A stretch of DNA of 64,000 nucleotides from Ceratotherium simum simum (GCF_000283155.1 NW_004454239.1:5977636-6041635), one strand, 5' to 3'. Shown: positions 47,575 through 59,685, counted from the first letter of the stretch. Notes: generated from the sequence alone by a model not told the origin. Numbers and translations: made by a program.

Positions 47575-48991
47575 TCTACATTTATTTTTATTGAGGTATA
47601 ATTGACATGTAGCATGATATTAGTTTCAGGTATACAGCATAACGATTTGATATTTCTATATATTGGGAAAGGATCACCATAATAAGTCTAGTTAACAGCC
47701 ATCATCATACAGAGTTCCAAAATTTTTTTTTTCTTGCTATGAGAACTTGTAAGATTTACTCTCTTAGCAATTTTCAAATATGCAATACAGTATTATTGAC
47801 TATAGTCACCCAGCTGTACATTACATCCCCATGACTTATTTATTTTATAACGGGAAGTTTATACCTTTTGACCCCCTTCACCCATCTTGCCCCCCCACCC
47901 CCCTACCTCTGGCGACCACCAATCTGTTCTTTGTATCTATGAGCTTCCTTTCTCTGTATGACTTATTTCACATAGCATAAGGCCCTCAAGGTCCATCCAT
48001 GTTGTTGCAGATGGAAAGATTTTATTCTTTTTTATGGCTGAATAATATTCCGTTGTACATATATGCCGTATGTTCTTTATCCATTTATCTATTGATGGGC
48101 ACTTAGATTGTTTCCATATCTTGGGTATTGTGAATAATGCTGCAATGAACATGGGAGTGCATACATATTTTGAATTAGTATTTTCATTTTCTTTGGATAA
48201 ATACCCAGAAGGGGAATTGCTGAATGTAGAGCAGTTCTATTTTTAATTTTTTGAGGAGCCTCCATAATGTTTTCCATAGTAACCGCACCAATTTACATTC
48301 CCACCAACTGTGCACAAGGGTTCCCTTTTCTCCACATCTTCACCAACACTTATTTCTTGTCTTTTTTGATAATAGCCTTTCTAACAGAGGTGAGGTGATA
48401 TCTCATTGCAGTTTTGATTTGCATTTCTCTGATGGTTAGTGATGTTGAGCACTTTTTCATGTGCTTTTTGGCCATCTGTATATCTTCTTTGAAAAAATGT
48501 CTATTCAGGTCTTCTGCCCATTTTTTAATAGGATTATTTGTTTTATTGCTATTGATTTGTGTGAGTTCTTTATATATTTTGAATATTAACCCCTTACCAG
48601 ATATATGATTTGCAAATATTTTCTCCCATTCAGTAGGTTGCCTTTTTATTTTGTTGATGGTTTCCTTCCTGTGCAGAGGGTTTTCAGTTTGATGTAGTCC
48701 TACTTGTTTATTTTTGTTTCTGTTGCCTTTGCTTTTGGTGTCAGAGCCAAAAAAAAAATCACTGCCAAGACAGATGTCAAGGAGCTTACTGCCTATGTTT
48801 TCTTCTAGGAGTTTTATGGTTTCGGGTCTTACATTCAACTTTTTAATCCATTTTCATTAATTTTTGTGTATGGTGTAAGATAATGGTCTAATTTCATTCT
48901 TTTGCATGTGGCTGTCCAGTTTTACCAACACCATTTATTGAAGAGACTGTCCTTTCCCCATTGTATATTCTTGGCTCCTTTGTCTACATTT
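47575..48991 (-). mobile_element. LINE-1 3' half, 5' truncated
   Basis: The plus strand starts 'tttatttttattgaggtata' and proceeds through the typical reversed 3' UTR ('gctgtacattacatccccat') and ORF2 end to about 48,985, where it stops abruptly. TCTACATTT occurs at 47,575-47,583 and again at 48,983-48,991, a possible 9-bp target-site duplication. It appears to have inserted next to the 5' end of the larger LINE-1. Confidence 0.88.
48350..48838 (-). pseudogene. LINE-1 ORF2 C-terminal fragment
   Basis: A 162-codon uninterrupted frame with ETIKLLEENIGSKLLDICLG and [20 protein letters not shown], the conserved C-terminal region of LINE-1 ORF2p. It is one of the longest intact LINE-1 frames of the window, yet the domain is far from complete: no endonuclease or RT. 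Confidence 0.95.
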
Positions 48992-50094
48992 TTAATATCA
49001 AAATTAAATAAAAGAATGATCATCTTTTGTCTTTTAATCCAATGGATATGGCTCTTCTTTGCATAAGGAAGGCTTTGGGATCCAAATGGAAGAATTGTTC
49101 TCAGCTTACATAAGGCCCTCTTTCTCTACTTCTTGATCCCACTAGAATCTTCTGACCCTTCTGCTTGCATTTAATGCAAATACTTTGTAACTTTGCCTCT
49201 TGGCTTAATGCCTGCCTTAACTAGCTCATTGGCTTTATTACTGTCTGTCCCTGGTGAACCCTCACCTCTGCAATGGGGACCTTTTGTGTGCTTAACTCAC
49301 TCTGTCCAAGCCTAAATTGGAGCTCTATGCAGATGGAGTGCTTCATGAATGGTTTTGATGATGGTGTGGTGGGGACTAGAAATGACAGCAGCAGAAAGAC
49401 ATTTGCTAAATCCTGCAGTACTTCTGTTTGGCCACAGTCCCTGTCTTGATAGTTTTTGACAGTAAAATCTGCCCTCGTCCTGCTGCTGGTTGGCTCCATG
49501 GGGTGCAGGCCGGTGTCTAAGTTCACCCTTAGAAGGAACTAGGGCTGCCAGCCCGTCTGAAGGAGGAATATTTATGGGCAGTTCCTTACTCTCGAGAACT
49601 TTCCTTCAAGATGGTTGCCCTCTACTGTGAGCCACTTAAGGGAACTCTCCAGGGAATGCATTGATGGCCCCACTTTCAGGTCAGGCACCTCACCTGTTAC
49701 ATTCTCATTTCCCTAGAGATGGTGAGGTGCCAGGATTAGGATGGATATGGGGCAGCAGGCCAGGGCATGCGTGGTTGGGAGCAACACATCAGCCCCTGAT
49801 TTGGGGCAGGGAGACAATCCGGGCTCCTTGGTGCCTGGATCTCAAAGTGACAGTGAACACTGAAACCCCCCTCCAAGCTCCGTCCCTGGTGGTGGCATCC
49901 GGGACCCACCTAGAGCTGGATCACATTTGCAGGGGGCTGGCCAAGCTCCAAGCAGAGTGGCCTTTACTCTGTTAAGGTGTCATGTGAAGTGAGATCTTGT
50001 GGGTAGAGGCTTGTGCAGAGACCCCAAGTGTAGCAGAAGGAAACACCTCTTTTCACCAAATGGTCCACAGGGTAGAATCATGCCTACACAGAGG
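48992..50094. other. Unique noncoding sequence
   Basis: I see no recognisable gene. The 101- and 104-codon frames (49,221-49,526 minus; 49,661-49,975 plus) are unassigned. Confidence 0.4.
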
Positions 50095-50515
50095 AGCCAG
50101 TTCTCCACCTGCTGCCCCTTTGTCTTCTCTCATCTACTCCTATGCCCTCCCTCACACTCAACAGGCTGCTCCAGCCTCAGGACCTTTGCACCTGCCGTCT
50201 CCTCTGCCTCGAACACCCCCTCCCTAGATCTTTGCATGCTGGCTCCTTCTGGTCTCCCAGGGCCGACTCAAATATCACCTCCTCCTGGAGGCTTCCTCTC
50301 AGCATCCGGCACACCTATCACTCTACAGCCCATTGTCCTGCATTGTTTCACACAACATGATCTCAAGTCAATTTCCTTATCTTTCTTCACTCTCTGCCCA
50401 CCCCCCGCCCCAGGAATGTAAGCCCTGGAGGTGGAAACTTGGTCCTTCCCTCCCTGTCTCCCCAGGATCTAGACCCATGTTGGGCATCCTTGGTTGAATG
50501 AATGAATGTGCCCAC
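50095..50515 (+). repeat. L2 LINE 3' end
   Basis: A good plus-oriented L2 tail: 'cctcaggacctttgcacctg', 'atctttgcatgctggctcct', 'aaatatcacctcctcctgga', 'caggaatgtaagccctggag' and 'gttgaatgaatgaatg' at the end. The 140-codon open frame 49,999-50,421 is mostly L2 and is not a gene. Confidence 0.88.
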
Positions 50516-50619
50516 TGTATGCCAGGTTATTTTTTTTCCCAAGACATTTTTTGACACAGTAGAAACACTGCGGATAAGACTCTCAACCCTGTCAGAAAGC
50601 AGAAGGATTTGTTTGGGAA

Positions 50620-51480
50620 AATGAAACAAAATATATTTTTAAGCTCCATAAACATATGATGGACGCTAACAAGGTATTTTCAAAATAAGAAGCACATAGA
50701 AACAGCTTATGTTTCTGGTCAAATGAAGTTGTAATCAAATCGTTATCAAAGCAGAAAAAAAAATCAAAATGAGTCAGAGGAGATTTTTGGAAAGATTCAG
50801 CAACTTAACTGACGTAAAGAGGTTTTCCTTGCTTAAGTCTTGTTCCTTCTTCTAGGGGGACACGATTACTCAGGGGACGCAGGGTGAGGTCCCAGCCCAT
50901 GGCACTCTGCAAGAAGTCAACATCGCTCGGGATTCACCACGATTGCTCTCTCAGGCCAAAAGAACTTTCACACAAAGGTTTGTCTGCGAGGCCGTGCTTT
51001 CCTGTCCAGACCAGCAGAAACAGCTTACCAGCAGAAATGCTTAATGACTGAGCCCAGACTGGTGGAGTCACGTGGCTGCGGCTTTGTTCCTAAGAAGCCA
51101 GCCAATTAGCAGGCCTGGTTATTATTTACATTTCATGCAATATATCACTAAAACTGTGTTGATGATTTATCATTTATATTATGGTATTGTCAGCATAATT
51201 TATTCAGATCATGCTGAGATACCTGGAAAATTAAGTAAAAGAAAAAGAAATGGCATTGAATCCAAAGATATTTCTTAGCTTCTTTCTTTCTCTCTCTCTC
51301 TCTTTTAATGAGGATATATGTTAAGAAAAATCATGGATCACTTAGCTATTAAATTGTTCCAGGATCATCTGCATTAAAAGTTTACTTGGTATTCTTTTTC
51401 AGAGGATGACTGGGCTTTCATTTGATTTTCTTCTGTATCATTTGCTTTCAGTCTACTGTTTCAAAGCAAAGAAAAAAACA
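50620..51480. promoter_or_regulatory. Possible conserved noncoding element(s)
   Basis: Repeat-free sequence with AT-rich blocks, for example GTAATCAAATCGTTATCAAA near 50,731 and CCAGCCAATTAGCAGGCCTG near 51,099 followed by TTATTTACATTTCATGCAAT. This resembles other vertebrate noncoding elements in composition only. Confidence 0.25.
51283..51305. repeat. (CT)n microsatellite
   Basis: A short CTTTCTTTCTCTCTCTCTC tract. Confidence 0.8.
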
Positions 51481-51684
51481 GTAAATGCAATTGTCTTTGG
51501 AGTAAAGTTGTGTAGATTAATATGAGACTGGAGGCTTCTCTTCCAATTTATAAAACATCCTTATCTTCTGCCTTATATTCTATTTGCCCCACCCTCTGGG
51601 AAATAATTGTTGCTTATCAGAATTAGAAATAAAATATTCTGGTTGTTGAAGCCATTAATCATCTAGGCATTATAGAAGAGTAGT

Positions 51685-51740
51685 CATGGAGCGAGAGGCA
51701 GGGTTTGGGCGTCGGAGCCCTGGGTTCCAGCCCTGGTTCT
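51685..51740 (+). repeat. Possible MIR 5' fragment
   Basis: About 55 bp ('ggagccctgggttccagccc' then 'tggttctgcc') resemble the tRNA-derived part of MIR in plus orientation. Confidence 0.4.
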
Positions 51741-51805
51741 GCCCAGGATGCATGTCACACTAGAGTTGCTGAAGCTCTCATGGCCTCCCTCCTTTGCAGT
51801 GGGCA

Positions 51806-51966
51806 CGGTGTTTCTCAAAGGGTGATTCGTGGACCTCCAGCATCATGCTCATCGGGTCTGCGCCGGGCCTGTGGGATTGGAACATCTGGGGAAGGTACAT
51901 GGGGTCTTTCTGACAAGTGTCACAGGTGATACTTCTGCACACTTGGGTTTGAAAATCACTGGGCTA
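51806..51966 (+). mobile_element. MER5-type nonautonomous hAT transposon
   Basis: The ends show the MER5/Charlie terminal inverted repeat shape: GGTGTTTCTCAAAGGGTGAT at the left and TGGGTTTGAAAATCACTGGG at the right. The interior includes CACAGGTGATACTTCTGCAC. It is about 160 bp, close to the usual size, with no coding capacity. It was mobilised by a hAT transposase from elsewhere. Confidence 0.82.
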
Positions 51967-52639
51967 AGATATTCCTATGGTTACTTCCCATTTCAATTTT
52001 CCTAGATTTCTAAATACTCTAATTATATGGTGTGTTTTGCATATTCCTGAAACTTTGTATGTGAAACAAACTTTTGGTAATTGGTTCTATTTAAAATGCT
52101 TCACGGGATTTCATATTAAAGAGAACTCTGAAATGAATATTTATGGTGTGACTCGTCCTTCATAATATTCTCCCCCACTTGCCACTGATTAATTAATTTG
52201 GGGTTTTCTAAAAGTAAGGTCCGTGTCTGTCTCCCAGAACACCTGGCAGGTGTGTGCAAGGAGAAGGATGATTTTCACAAAGTAGCCATTTCAATTTCCC
52301 CATGTTGAGCAGGTGATTTGCACCCTGGGCAAATCTGTGGGCTGCAGAGATGATGGTGTGAAACCTCAGGAGTCCCCAGCTGTGACTTTGGACAGGAATG
52401 TTTGCTTCTCTGAACCTCCTGAAATTCCAAGTCCAGATTGAACCATCTCCCTGGGAAGTTATATGGGGAATTCTCCTAGGTCTCAGGGGAAATAGCACTA
52501 CATAGGCTTGCTGGAAGATTCCTATAGGGACAGTACCTTTCATCAGGGGTTTTAGGGGACATGTGGCCTCAGGCTTTGGAGGTGGACTCATTCGCTGCTC
52601 CATAAACTCCAGGCGATCTGCAGGCAGGAACTACCCTCT
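51967..52639. other. Unique noncoding sequence
   Basis: I see no recognisable repeat or gene. The 131-codon minus-strand frame 52,208-52,603 is not recognisable and has no exon support. Confidence 0.4.
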
Positions 52640-52965
52640 ACCCCTTCCCTTTGACTCTGCCATAGCCCCTCCTCTGAGAGCTGCCTATACAAATCCCTTT
52701 TCATGCCATCTGCTATCTCCCCACCCTCCTGACTCAGTTACTTGGCTCAGTTACTTGGCAGTTACACCAACTGACACCACAAAGCTTGCCCATTAAATCC
52801 ATCCTGTCTCCAGCAGAGCTAGGTGTGAATCTCTCTCTCTACCCTGAGACTCCAAGCTCCATGAGGTCAGGGCCATGTCTTCCCTTTCTCTCCTGCTGGT
52901 CCGTGTTGCAAGGGCTTCACCACTGCTTGCTGATTGTATGAAACCCTGGTTTAGGCTGTCTCTGT
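52640..52965 (+). repeat. Possible diverged L2 tail
   Basis: The stretch ends with 'agactccaagctccatgagg' and 'tcagggccatgtcttccctt', typical of L2 3' ends in plus orientation. The middle includes a short tandem duplication of CTCAGTTACTTGG near 52,733-52,760. Confidence 0.5.
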
Positions 52966-55529
52966 GGCTGCTCACCTACTATACCCGGTCATGGGTAACT
53001 GAGAGATGCTCACGATTACTGGCAGTGGATGTCTTGCCTGCGTGGAGAGAACACTCTTTGTTTTCTCTGCTTATCCCACCCTTCCTCCCTCCTCTTTTAC
53101 AATCCACTCCATCCTTTCCCTTCCTGACATTCCTACGGTCCTGGCAGTCAGCTATGATTCTAATGATCATACTGTTGACAGGTCCGGTGGTGGGTACTTG
53201 ACAGTTGGAATTTGTTGGGTTTGGGACCCAGGGAGACGAGTTTGTTTCTCTCCAGCAGTGGAGACGAGGAGGCATTTGGCAGCCATGGTGCCCACCTCGG
53301 CAGAGAGAGGGAGCAGGAAGCAGTGAGCAGAGGGAGTAGTGATGAGAGGGGGAGGGTCCTGAAGGCTCTGCCTCCCCGGGCTCCCGAGAACCCAACCATT
53401 CCTGTACTTGTTTACCTGAGACACCCAGAGGGTGTTCTTAATAAATCCGTATATTTTAACTTAAGCTATCTTGATATTGGTTTCTCACTTGCAATGACCT
53501 TTTCCAGTTAGCAAGACCCCCTCCTCTTTTCTCCAAATCTCCAAATTTTGGTGGAACCATCTGAATAGATTTGAGCACCTAAAGTTGCTAGACAGGAGAG
53601 ATGTGTCCTTTATCCCTTATGTTGAAAAAAGAGGACCATCTAGTGTGAAATGCACTTTATTATGTTACGGTTTCAGATGCTTTTCCTAGTGGAATGATAG
53701 ATGTCGTAATCTCATCTAAATTAGTCCCTTGTATATTTTCTTTTTTGTCTCCTAGACTGAGCTTACTTATTTTCTTTTGCCCTTAAAAGTATTTTAGAAT
53801 GATCACTGACCATTAATACTTTACACTTATCAGATAGAAGAGGAAAACATTCTGGAGGTGGGGGAATATGCATATAGATAGCAAGAGGCTAAACTCAAGT
53901 TCCAGGAGCCGGCACTTCAAAGGCCAGAGGACCTCCAGCATTTTGTTGTCACTGAGCAAGTGGAAGGGACAGCTTCTGCACTGGTCACACAGGGGCCACA
54001 TGCTCCCATTAGAGAACATCTGGGACATTTTTCCTGCATCCCTGAGAAAGATTTTCTCCCAGAATGCTTAAAGACTAGGGTCTCTGGGCAATTAAACTTT
54101 CTGGTTATTCTAAGGATACCCTGCCAAACCTTTGTTTTTCTGACTTTAAATTTTGAAAATGCTTTTTAATATCTGCGTTTATTTTCCTGCTCTGGTGCAC
54201 AGTAGAGGGTTGTGTGTCTGTGGATCAAGTCCTTGTTCACAGTTGGGAAGGTACATCTTATTTTCTAAGACAAATGGACGTAGACACAGAAGGAGGGGGC
54301 AACTGGAAGGGATCACCATGGGCTCTTCTTTAGTACCTAACCCAGAAGTTGACTTTTCGTATAAACCTCCAATACCAACTTCAAAAAAAATGCAGAAAAG
54401 GTAATCCTTTTTCTTTGGTATGTTCAGGAAGTCTATTTAATTGTGAACTCCTTTTAGTGGTGTCCGCTTAGTTAAGCAAGATTTTGGAAGGTATACATTA
54501 AAATGAGCGTGAGCTGGGGTTTGCTTGATGGATGAATGCTCTCTTTGGATTCAGTGGCTTGTGAAGATCAGTTGTGTTTCTTTTGTACGTTCTGTGCTGG
54601 GCAGAGGTGATGACTGGATGGACGTTTTCCTGGCAGTTCATTTGTGAGGTGAGCCTGGTGCCCAGTGGACTGTGGGGCTAGCCTTAGTTGTGGAGGACAG
54701 CCTTGCTGGTTTGGGGCAGAACACCGCTTCTGTGTCTACTCAAGATACCAACTCAATCTGATCACTGGTAGGTGTCATGAGTTGTCTCTAAAGAGTGACC
54801 AAGACTCTTTTTTTCTCCAGTTCTGAATGTACTGTGAACACCTGACATGCAAAGGAGCCCATTCTGGCTGACACCTAGGTCAGGGACTGGCTGGCCCAAG
54901 CAATGAAGGGTGTGAAGTGGTCCAAGGAAGAGTAGGAAGGAAAAATGGGAACCAGATGGGACAATGAAGGGGCTTCAGGGGTCTGGGGCTCAGAGAACAC
55001 GTGGCTGAGGGAGCTTAGAGAGAAGCGAACGTCATAAGCAGGGAATCATCACTTTGATCCAAGGAGCCACCAGTGGACCCCCGCTGACTTAGGGCAGCCC
55101 TTGCCCATCTCATGCCTCAGTTTACCCCAAATGCACATGCAAAATATGGCACTGGGAAGCGATTAAGACGGCTTCCAAAAAGACTATGTGCCCACAGGAG
55201 TTTCAGTTCACAAACACAAAGCCCTAATTACAAGGAGACAATGAATCTCATGAATCTGCCTCCAGTCCCTGGGAGATTTGTTCTGCACACACCCTAGCGT
55301 CTGAGTCCATTCTCAAGATCACTAGCTACGATCTACAAAAGGAAAAGGCCTTGTGGAACACACTATGTCTTAAAAAGTTGGTCTTTCCAAGTCATGGACT
55401 TTTCCTTCTTTTGTAAATTAGCATTATGTTTTTCAAAGCAGAACTTTCAGGTACATAGGAATAATTGCTTCTTATCTTTATAAATATGAAGTGAGATAAT
55501 TGACAAATGCACGTACCTGTAGCTCCCCT
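52966..55529. other. Unique noncoding sequence
   Basis: I see no recognisable gene or dispersed repeat. Overlapping frames of 79-138 codons at 52,979-53,511 on both strands are not recognisable proteins and mutually exclude one another. Confidence 0.4.
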
Positions 55530-55532
55530 CTA

Positions 55533-55580
55533 CACACACACATACACGCATATACACACATGCACATGCACACACACGTG
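55533..55580. repeat. (CA)n-rich microsatellite
   Basis: An impure CA/CACATG repeat (ACACACACATACACGCATAT and similar). Confidence 0.85.
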
Positions 55581-55734
55581 CAGATGTGGTTAATGGCTAT
55601 AACTTGGTCAGGTTGGAACAAAAGCAACAAGACGTCTCCCTGTCACCGAGCAGACACCCAGGGCTTGTGCCTGCCCATCAGCCCCGCTAGCAGCAATTAC
55701 ACAGTCCATGGGTGTGATGAGCTGCAAACTAAAC

Positions 55735-56090
55735 ATTTGTAAAAAGGCTGTAATTAATGCAATTAGCTATTTACACGATAGCCTATAATGAATCCAAAGG
55801 CATCGTTATTGACTATTGAGTAAATAATCTGACATTAAAAAGTCAATGATGTGCAAATGAAAAATTCTCTCTTTTTTTTTAAAAGAGGAAAGATGAAGGA
55901 AAGAAAATTAAGGAAAAGAGGAAAACAAGCAAAAAAAACTCGGCAAAGATGTCATTGTGTAATAGTCCATTATGCCTCCAATTGAGCCGTCATGAACTAT
56001 CAAAGAAATAATTGCACAATAGACCATAATGGCTTAATCGTGTCAACATCTTTGCATTTACATATTTTTTTAATCAATGGAAATTAAGTA
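55735..56090. promoter_or_regulatory. Strong candidate noncoding regulatory element
   Basis: Repeat-free AT-rich block. Words present include TGTAATTAATGCAATTAGCT (55,750-55,769, two homeodomain-type cores), GTGCAAAT (55,851-55,858, octamer-like), ACTATCAAAG (TCF/LEF-like) near 55,997, and TTAATCAATGG near 56,071. The part 55,944-56,054 is internally structured: CAAAGATGT at 55,944-55,952 is mirrored by ACATCTTTG at 56,046-56,054; CCATTATG (55,967-55,974) by CATAATGG (56,025-56,032). A motif ATTG-N3-AATAG-N-CCAT-N-ATG occurs twice, 57 bp apart (55,954 and 56,011). No open frame of interest. Function is inferred. Confidence 0.45.
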
Positions 56091-56775
56091 CAAAAGTGGG
56101 TCTTTGGGTTTCCATCCTGATATTACCTTTGTGATTGGGGATAGGGCAAGGGTTGGGCTCCCTCTGCCACCTTCAAGGGAGGCACCAATGCCTGGAAGTC
56201 TCCAGATGTGTCTGTTGCCGGCTTCCTTGGGGCACTGGAGGGGTGTTGGAGGGGCCCAATCGTGGCGCTGGGGCAGGAGGACACTCTACAGTGCCTTGCT
56301 GGCTGTTGCAGGAGGATCCAAGAGTGGTGAGCTTTGGTGTTGCTCCAGCGCCTGGCATGGACTGACCTCTGACCTTTTGCAGGAACACAGGCTCATTCTC
56401 TCTCCCGCACGTGTGCCTTTCTGGTCCCAGCTATTTGTCATGCGTGGGTAAAGGCCTGTAAGCAATGTGCTTCTCTCTGAAGCGAGACCAACCGCTTAAG
56501 TAGCTTGACCCTGAGCCGTTCACAGTTACCCTGGCCCACCTTGACTTTCTCATGGCCCTTCCTACTCTGGGTTTGACTAGTATAGCTCAATGGCCTGCTG
56601 GGGCTACAACCAGCAGTACCAACTGACCCTCCTCTTCCCCCTTTATCCTCTTCTCTGCAGCCTCTTTTGGGGGCAGGATTGGTTCAGTTCAGTTTTGTAG
56701 AGCACCAACCCCCTGGGGCTTTCCTTAAAGAGACTTTACTGTAGGTAGGCAGTCGTGGATCCATCTTTCTCTCTC
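56091..56775. other. Unique noncoding sequence
   Basis: I see no recognisable gene. The frame of 124 codons (56,077-56,451) begins inside the AT-rich element and is overlapped by other frames on both strands. Confidence 0.4.
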
Positions 56776-57070
56776 TTTATCTATATCTATCTATCTATCT
56801 ATTTATCTATCTATCTATCATCTATCATTCTATCAATCATCTATCATCTATCTATCTATAATCTATCGATCTTCTATCTGTTTATTGTCTATCATTCTGT
56901 AAATTATCTATCTATCATCTATCATTCTATCAATCATCTATCATCTATCTATCTATAATCTATCGATCTTCTATCTGTTTATTGTCTATCATTCTGTAAA
57001 TTATCTATCTATCATCTATCTATCATTCTATAAATCATCTATCTATCTATCTACCTATCTATCTATCATC
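56776..57070. repeat. (TCTA)n microsatellite with a duplicated 97-bp block
   Basis: About 295 bp of TATC/TCTA tetranucleotide repeat with interruptions. Within it, the block from about 56,808 to 56,904 (97 bp, with landmarks CAATCAT, TCGATCTTC and GTCTATCATTCTGTAAATTA) is repeated exactly from 56,905 to about 57,001 and continues partly to 57,020. So the array grew both by single-unit slippage and by a block duplication. The 67-codon I/Y/S-rich frame (56,755-56,958) is a by-product. Confidence 0.95.
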
Positions 57071-57369
57071 ACCTATCTATACATGAACATGCACATACAA
57101 ATATATACAATTTTAAATCCTGAAATTTATGTTCAAAGCTGAAGTGGGCAGAGAAATGAAAGGCCAAAGAGGCACCTTGGGACTTGAGGGAGAGAAAGGT
57201 CGAGGTCCCCCTCTGCCTGTTCAGGGCATGAATCCTAAGCTGGCTGTGTGGCGTTAGGCAGGAGATGTAGCGGGAACTGGTGGCAGCTGTCTTGGATCCC
57301 TGAAAGAGGCTGAGGGTAACCGATTGCCCTTCTCCTAGAGTTTGACCCATAGAAGAAATAGTATTAGCT

Positions 57370-57600
57370 ATTGTCTGCAGAGAGCTTTATACTTATAAAG
57401 CCACTAACGTACTTTAATTCCAGTTGCTTTGCATGACAGACTCATTAGCAGTAGTAAGAGTAACAGCACCGTTATTGCTTAGCCCCTCTATACTGAGCCG
57501 CACCCTACATAGTTCATACATTTGGTCCCTCCATCGCCAGCACCTAGAACACTGCCTGGAGCTCAGTAAGAGTAAATAAGTATTTCCTGAATGACTAAGT
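57370..57600 (+). repeat. Possible diverged L2/MIR3-type tail
   Basis: A stretch near 57,535-57,600 ('cagcacctagaacactgcct' and 'gagctcagtaagagtaaata') resembles the L2/MIR 3' tail in plus orientation. The remainder from 57,370 is unassigned. Confidence 0.4.
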
Positions 57601-57619
57601 GGCTGAATGAATACATCTT

Positions 57620-57750
57620 GAGATGTCAATCTCCATTTTACAGATAAGGAATCAAGCTCAGAAAAGTGTATTAACTTGCCCAGAGTTGCACAGCAAGTCA
57701 ATGGTGGAGATGGGCTTCCAAATCAGATTTTGCTGTCTCTCAGGCCTGGG
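57620..57750 (-). repeat. MIR SINE
   Basis: Reverse-complement MIR: 'ccattttacagataaggaat', 'taacttgcccagagttgcac', 'acagcaagtcaatggtgg'. Confidence 0.85.
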
Positions 57751-59189
57751 CCCCCTCTCAATCTATTTCATAGAGGAGGCAACAGATTCAGAGAATTTCC
57801 AAGCCCAAGGATGTCGGGCCAGAGTTGTGTTGTGCCTGTACATGTTTGCCTCTGCCGGGGCCCGGGAACAGGAGACTGAACAGCTCTGTGGGCCTCATCT
57901 CTGCGCACAGCCTCCCTCCTGGAAAAACTGTCCTTTCCTTCATTCCTGTGGAGTGACAAGGACTGACGGGCAAGATTCCTAGTCTGCGGGGGCGAGGGAG
58001 GGGTCTGAAGTTATTAGTGGGGTGCCGCATGTGTCTAGCAGCCCTGGATGGTGGGGGCCTGAGCAGATCTCAACTGTGCACTAGCAGTTTTAGAAAACCT
58101 TTTGGCTTTTCCAATGCTTTTTCCCTTGTGAATAGGCACACATTGCTTGCTCTCTGTTAGGTTACCACAGCTTCTTCATTTGGGTGATTCTGATTCATGG
58201 GGGGTGTGTGCGTGAAGGACGGGCCGGATGCCGTGAGCAAGATGAGGGCAGAGTTGTGCTTCCACCCATGTGAGGGTGATGGGTAGGCTTTGTCCCTTTC
58301 TGAGGAGTAGCCAGGGCTGCTGTGCCACTTGCTCCGGGTACTGGTGGACCAAAGCCAGGTGAGGCGTGTCCAGCCAAGGGGCGGCTCTGGTGATACTGGG
58401 CATTTGTGCAGGGGCCCAGGGGCCTCCTATGGTCCACCGTAGGATGCCACCTTTTTCCTGTTCAAATACCCAAGGTGGAGGTAGACGAGCTGTGTCAGCT
58501 GGGCACTGGGGCTTCTGAGCAGGGCTGTGAGTTTTTGTACTTTTCTGCCTCCCAGTCCCCTTCAGCATGGGACTATCTCTGCCATCTCTCACTGGCGTGA
58601 TAGCTTTCAAGCATTGTTGCCTGTGCTGTTGATTAAACACAACGAAGCTGATTGCAGCAGGTGGCTCAGAGGAGACAGGAGCAGGTATTGCTACCAGTGC
58701 ACTAAGAAACCATTTATCAAAGTTTTATCTGATCTAAAGCTCTGGATTTATCAGTCACTGCTTACAAATGGCATCAAGCCAAGCCCTGTCTGAGTGTCTG
58801 GAGCCAGCCACGCTCCTCTCCAGAGCTGCGCCCAGTGGGAACGTGGCCTTGAGTAGCATGGCTAATGAAGCACAATGGGGGCGGGGTGCACAGGGGATTT
58901 TGCCCCAAGAGGTAGGAGCATGTAGTGATTTTGGGGTGGGTGTTCTCTTGGTGAGGACTCAGCAGGCATCCTGCCTAAGGAAGTGCATTTCTGATTGGGG
59001 AAGAGGAAGCATAAGTCCCAAGAATTAATTACCAGGGGGTCCCCACCTGGTGGAATGAAGGTTCTCAGGGAAGGGGGTGGGAGGACTTTCAGAGTTCTGG
59101 CTTTGTTTATTAAGAACAAGTGTTGCCCGGAGGCTGCCTCGAACCCTAAACGAGTGGTGACTAGAAAGCATGATCCCAAGGGCTTCCCT
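57751..59189. other. Unique noncoding sequence
   Basis: I see no recognisable gene. The 154-codon minus frame 58,176-58,640 and the 119-codon plus frame 57,623-57,982 lack any known motif; the latter starts in a MIR. Confidence 0.4.
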
Positions 59190-59600
59190 TACAAGATTTC
59201 AAACTCAGTAGACAAGAAGATTGACAGATTTGTCTACATAAAAATCAAAAGAAAACTCTGTCTAGGGGGACACCATACACAGAGGCAAGGAAGGAAATGT
59301 AATGACCATTTATACACAGCTCCACTGTGAACAGCATTTACATGGTCATAACAACATAACCAGATATTGAACTAATCAACATTATGATACATTACTGCGG
59401 GGGGGAGGGAATGAAAAGAGGGTATGTGTGCGATGGGGCTGGGATAAGAAAGAATTAAATTCTCATCTTCCAAAGAGAAAAGTTCATAGATAATGCCTAA
59501 CTGAAAAAAATCAAGAAGCAGAGATACAGACCTGTTATTTAGAGTCATGGAGGTAAATACCAGAATAATCATCTAGAATAGGTGAAAGTGATCGTCTTTG
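59190..59600 (+). repeat. Old LINE-1 3' fragment in plus orientation
   Basis: Words such as 'gatttgtctacataaaaatc' and 'gaaaactctgtctaggggga' resemble the C-terminal coding end of an old LINE-1, followed by 3' UTR-like DNA. It is the only LINE-1 piece of the window that appears to point to the plus strand. Confidence 0.5.
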
Positions 59601-59685
59601 TGGAAGGGAAAAGAGAGAGAGTGTGTTTCCAGAGAATGCTGCTTTCTATAACAGGCCTATTGTGTTTAAAACTATTATACTTTTT

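Noticed and set aside
48350..48838. Intact protein-coding gene of 162 codons
   Set aside because: It is the C-terminal part of LINE-1 ORF2 within a 5'-truncated element.
52208..53511. Cluster of frames of 79-138 codons
   Set aside because: Mutually exclusive frames on both strands; no family resemblance; part lies in a diverged L2 tail.
56776..57070. CRISPR-like array of short repeats
   Set aside because: It is a tetranucleotide microsatellite in a mammalian genome; there are no unique spacers of constant size.
58176..58640. 154-codon minus-strand open frame
   Set aside because: Pro/His-rich chance frame with no known motif, overlapped by other frames.
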